A stretch of DNA of 34,591 nucleotides from Methanobacterium sp. UBA176. Lineage in GTDB: Archaea; Methanobacteriota; Methanobacteria; Methanobacteriales; Methanobacteriaceae. The position numbers were made by a program, and so were the translations under genes. The notes below the pieces were generated by a model. The model was not told where the DNA came from and searched no databases. It worked only from the letters and a program-made list of their open reading frames with translations. Below, in pieces: positions 33,470 through 34,591 of the stretch (its first letter is position 1; each line of letters opens with the position of its first letter). The stretch is taken from the NCBI GenBank assembly GCA_002505765.1, contig DAVZ01000019.1, forward strand, positions 1 to 34,591, in the 5' to 3' direction.

Positions 33470-34096
33470 TTAAAATTAGAAGATAGCAATAATTCATCTT
33501 ATTGTTATTTTATTTTAAGATCTTCAACTTTTTTTAAATTACACCAATTTTCAAGAATAACCATGAAAAATCCATTTTTAAAAGTAAAATATGCACAATT
33601 CCAGACATTATAAACTGTATTACGCCCTCCATTAACAAAAAGCGGAATTGTTTATCTGAATGCTTGGAGTAATGGTGATGTATAAAACAAAACTCATAAC
33701 AAATCATGGAGAGAATTAGAGAGAAATTAAACTTAAAACCAGGCAAAAACACAGATCAGGGAGTAGGATCAGCTATCAATATGGAAAGCGTATCAATTAA
33801 CATATCCAGGAGTAAGTTAAGAAGATGATGGAAATCATACCTTAAATTTCAGGGATGGATATTAAGTTTGACGCAGTAAGTTAAGAAGATGATGGAAATC
33901 ATACTTCAGAAAAAATCAAGAATAAGTTCTGAATATGAATCAAAAAGGTAATCGAAAAAAAGACATTATTGAATGCATAAATAAATCACAAATCTTTAAT
34001 TTTTCATTTTTATTAATCAGCCGTCAAAAAGTAGAGGTTTTTTTTTGCATGCAAAATTCGTAGAATTTATTGGTCCCGATATTCATTTTGTAAACA
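33470..34096. other. gene-free region with a 30-bp direct repeat
   Basis: About 630 bp without a supported gene. A 40-codon plus-strand frame (33706-33828, MERIREKLNLKPGKN at its start) looks peptide-like but has no ribosome site and ends inside the repeat at 33811-33840. It may be a gene fragment. No other structure was recognised. Confidence 0.5.
33811..33904. repeat. 30-bp direct repeat, two copies
   Basis: AGTAAGTTAAGAAGATGATG... at 33811-33840 recurs at 33875-33904, identical by eye, with 34 bp between. Each copy holds a small hairpin (ATGAT GGAA ATCAT). Only two copies, and no cas gene is nearby. Confidence 0.75.
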
Positions 34097-34591
34097 TTAA
34101 AAATCTGTGATTGGTAGTGTAAAATAGAAGGTAGATCCAGATCCAAGTTCAGATTCAACCCAAACACGTCCCCCATGCCTTTCAACAGTCTTTTTCACGA
34201 TTGATAATCCGATTCCAGTTCCAGAATAGTCATTTAAGGTATGAAGGCGCTGAAATATGATGAAAATGCGATCATAATACTGGGTTTCGATTCCTATACC
34301 ATTATCTGAAATAGAAAATATATATTCATTTTTTTCTCTATCTTTTTCAGCCGAGATATGAATCTTTGGAGGTTCATCTTCTTTTCTATACTTGATGGCA
34401 TTTGAAATCAAATTTTGAAAGACTCTTGTAAGCTGACTTTCATCTGCCATTACTTCAGGAAGCCTGCCAAAAGTTATTTGAGCTTTATTTTCTGTGATTA
34501 TCATTTTAAGACTGCTTAACACGTTATTAAGAATAATTCCACTGTTAACCTTTTTAAATTCTTTGCCTTTTGTTGTGACCCTTGAAAATTC
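34097..34591 (-). CDS. sensor histidine kinase, C-terminal part (runs off the window)
   Basis: Partial gene: the reading frame is open to the window edge at 34591 (first codon GAA), so about 164 residues are visible and the sensor and phospho-acceptor histidine parts lie outside. It shows the HATPase_c domain: N-box RVFQNLISNAIKYRK, G1-box ISDNGIGIE, F-box region FQRLHTLNDYSGTG and G2-box GTGIGLSIVKKTVERHGG, ending WVESELGSGSTFYFTLP. Complete ATP-binding features, stop at 34097. Methanogen kinases of this type usually have PAS/GAF sensor domains upstream. The internal GTG near 34522 is not the true start. Confidence 0.92.
   Translation of the reverse strand, partial: EFSRVTTKGKEFKKVNSGIILNNVLSSLKMIITENKAQITFGRLPEVMADESQLTRVFQNLISNAIKYRKEDEPPKIHISAEKDREKNEYIFSISDNGIGIETQYYDRIFIIFQRLHTLNDYSGTGIGLSIVKKTVERHGGRVWVESELGSGSTFYFTLPITDF

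Noticed and set aside
33811..33904. CRISPR array (30-bp repeat, 34-bp spacer)
   Set aside because: Two copies only, no leader or cas gene; more likely a local duplication.

Overview
The window looks like a hydrogenotrophic methanogenic archaeon of the order Methanobacteriales, most likely Methanobacterium or a close relative. The basis is the AT-rich DNA, hdrB/hdrC, a run of methanogenesis-marker (Mmp) genes, a stand-alone NifB without a NifX domain, archaeal Nob1, Trm5 and DphB, and TATA-type promoters. No rRNA, tRNA, intact transposase or convincing CRISPR array is visible. Species assignment is inference.

Layout. (1) 1-2.3 kb: hdrC-hdrB on the minus strand, encoding two heterodisulfide reductase subunits; HdrC has an unusual acidic N-terminal extension. 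Hairpins lie downstream of hdrB and an 84-bp tandem repeat lies upstream of hdrC. (2) 3.0-4.4 kb: divergent genes for a CDP-alcohol phosphatidyltransferase and a shortened TGT/ArcS-like protein. (3) 4.4-5.0 kb: a gene-free stretch with one copy of a dispersed repeat of about 160 bp and a candidate small structured RNA. (4) 5.0-13.2 kb: the core of the window, a tightly packed plus-strand operon nob1 - DUF2117 - mmp2 - mmp3 - mmp6 - DUF2111 - mmp5 - mmp15 - mmp17 - nifB, followed by mtnA and a convergent Mur-ligase gene. (5) 15.6-24.9 kb: an accessory island on the minus strand, visibly more GC-rich in parts and bacterial in flavour. It holds two alpha/beta hydrolases, an AlkZ/HTH_42-like protein, a broken glycolipid-binding gene, an epoxide hydrolase, four SRPBCC genes (one frameshifted), a PhnB/VOC protein and a DUF1697 protein. 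(6) 25.1-33.4 kb: ordinary archaeal genes (PepSY protein, trm5, dphB, an orphan Dam-type methylase, a SAM methyltransferase, moaB, a secreted coiled-coil protein, and a PRC-barrel / zinc-finger / pyrE operon), then a small RHH-like gene plus a putative OB-like gene. (7) 34.1 kb to the end: the 3' part of a sensor histidine kinase that runs off the window.

How it fits together. The mmp genes encode proteins that sustain methyl-coenzyme M reductase (MCR). Recent work on the ATP-driven MCR activation complex found marker proteins carrying nitrogenase-like complex Fe-S clusters. In this operon NifB, the enzyme that builds the nitrogenase cofactor precursor (NifB-co / L-cluster), is the last gene, directly after mmp15-mmp17, and no nifHDK is in view. 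The arrangement reads as an MCR-activation module carrying its own cluster-building enzyme. HdrBC at the left edge handles the CoM-S-S-CoB heterodisulfide that MCR produces, so the left 13 kb is dominated by terminal methanogenesis.
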